Positions 63,360-64,000 of a stretch of 64,000 nt of DNA are shown in pieces. The position numbers and the translations under genes were made by a program. Source of the stretch: Sulfuritalea sp. (GTDB lineage Bacteria; Pseudomonadota; Gammaproteobacteria; Burkholderiales; Rhodocyclaceae); the NCBI GenBank assembly GCA_023229685.1, contig JALNYT010000004.1, positions 248,001-312,000 on the forward strand, read 5' to 3'. Each line of letters starts with the position of its first letter. The stretch's first letter is position 1. The notes beneath the pieces are model-generated. The model saw nothing but the letters and a program-made list of their open reading frames with translations. It ran no database searches and had not been told where the DNA came from.

Positions 63360-63709
63360 GCGTGGAAGCCTCGATCAAGATATGCGGAAGGGGGCAGTTC
63401 GTCGGCAAGGAGGGCGCTATCGATTTCCTCGTATTCCCGAACCTGCTCAAAGGCGTTCCAGTAATAGGTACCCATCGCACCGACAGTCAGGGCCATGACC
63501 GCAAGCAGGTTTCGGGCGTTGGAAAAAAACGCGACCTCTACTGTGTGCCCGATTCCGGCCAGACGAAAACCACTTACTGGCACCCGCTGGCTTTTCAATG
63601 CGACCTCACGGGCCTCATGAAGGCGGTTCGCCACTTCCCGGTCAAGAGCATCCAAGCCCTGATTGAGAATCTGTCTTGCTCTGTAGCCGAATTCAGTATC
63701 GTCGTTCAT
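63323..63709 (-). CDS. DUF3619 family protein, membrane-anchored
   Basis: The 128-aa protein MNDDTEFGYRARQILNQGLD has a cytoplasmic N-terminal part and one membrane helix (LLAVMALTVGAMGTYYW), then a short periplasmic end. This is the DUF3619 layout seen next to an RpoE-like sigma in betaproteobacteria, so an anti-sigma role is plausible. Its ATG overlaps the sigma stop as ATGA. Confidence 0.88.
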   Translation of the reverse strand: MNDDTEFGYRARQILNQGLDALDREVANRLHEAREVALKSQRVPVSGFRLAGIGHTVEVAFFSNARNLLAVMALTVGAMGTYYWNAFEQVREYEEIDSALLADELPPSAYLDRGFHAWLERASDSSSQ

Positions 63710-64000
63710 AGCTCTACGCCCTTCGCCTTAAGTGCTGTAGCCAGAGTGTGGGTTGCGCGAGAGCAGTGTGTCTTCACGCTGCCTTCCGAGCAACCCATAG
63801 CCACTGCGGTTTCGGCAATATCCATTTCCTCCCAATAACGCATCAGGAAGGCTTCACGTTGACGCGGCGGCAGCTTCTCGATTTCTTTTTCAATTAGACC
63901 AATGAGTTGCGAACGCTCCAATTGTCGGTGAGGAGTCGCCAAACCATCTGACTCGCTCTCTGCCGCGAAAGTTTCAAGCGGATCAGCATCTTCATCATCG
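63706..64000 (-). CDS. RNA polymerase sigma factor, ECF type (5' end beyond window)
   Basis: The frame stays open to the right edge, reading ...DDEDADPLETFAAESESDGLATPHRQ... through the last bases, so the apparent TTG start at 63942 is internal. Sigma region 4 is complete: EIEKLPPRQREAFLMRYWEEMDIAETAVAMGCSEGSVKTHCSRA. Region 2 is outside the window. It likely controls an envelope-stress operon with the three genes that follow. Confidence 0.93.
   Translation of the reverse strand, partial: DDEDADPLETFAAESESDGLATPHRQLERSQLIGLIEKEIEKLPPRQREAFLMRYWEEMDIAETAVAMGCSEGSVKTHCSRATHTLATALKAKGVEL

Overview
The window is GC-rich chromosomal DNA of a free-living, sulfur-oxidising betaproteobacterium. Rhodocyclales or a Sterolibacterium/Sulfuritalea-like lineage is my best guess, inferred from gene content and not proven. 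Pointers are the queA-tgt-yajC-secD-secF order, the sigma factor/DUF3619/DUF3106/RDD operon, the GcvTHP operon behind a tandem glycine riboswitch, the LexA/ImuA/ImuB/DnaE2 mutasome and a soxYZAXB thiosulfate-oxidation operon. The left edge cuts a small membrane-protein gene and the right edge cuts an RNA polymerase sigma-factor gene.

Layout. 1-1.4 kb is an accessory patch: a partial membrane protein and an unknown 229-aa protein bracketed by 91-bp direct repeats. 1.4-7.5 kb holds a papain-like peptidase, EttA, an unknown protein, TrhP (tRNA hydroxylation), a GST and a two-ACT-domain GcvR-like regulator. 7.5-11.5 kb is a VapBC toxin-antitoxin pair translationally coupled to a type IIG restriction-modification enzyme. 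A bactofilin follows. 12.6-17.3 kb is gcvT-gcvH-gcvP with the riboswitch upstream. 17.5-20.2 kb holds an SGNH hydrolase, a possible integron-type gene cassette and a methyltransferase. 20.2-23.1 kb is SOS-box-lexA-imuA-imuB; the partner polymerase dnaE2, with its own SOS box, is at 33.5-36.6 kb. 23-26.4 kb holds a SagB-type oxidoreductase, a zinc alcohol dehydrogenase, a PAS protein and unknown genes. 26.4-33.4 kb is an electron-transfer block: two tandem small c-type cytochromes, a methyltransferase, an eight-haem lipoprotein and a two-component system of the sigma-54 activator type. The haem lipoprotein has a clear -24/-12 promoter and two tandem palindromic enhancers next to the activator gene. 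36.7-39.8 kb holds an HD-GYP protein, small zinc-finger-like proteins and an acyl-CoA synthetase. 39.8-44 kb is the sox operon. Divergent from it lies a leader peptide, a YeiH-type putative sulfate/sulfite exporter, a 51-aa membrane protein and a UspA protein. The rest is housekeeping: kup, tRNA-Leu(CAA), a Crp/Fnr regulator, queA-tgt-yajC-secDF, purB, a GST, pepA-holC, lptFG and the sigma-factor operon.

The least-explained feature is a dispersed 22-bp motif (AGTCGGCGCTGGCG, two variable bases, ACGGCG). It occurs at least eleven times, in both orientations, mostly inside essential or conserved genes (gcvP, dnaE2 twice, imuA, queA, secF, trhP). There it encodes a VGAG(E/D/G)TA or APAPT peptide, usually in a loop. 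Other good leads are the sigma-54 circuit driving the octahaem lipoprotein, cytochromes c without any possible Met ligand, an in-frame tandem duplication in gcvT, and a leader-peptide/hairpin arrangement upstream of the sulfate exporter gene. No rRNA, CRISPR array, transposase or prophage was seen.
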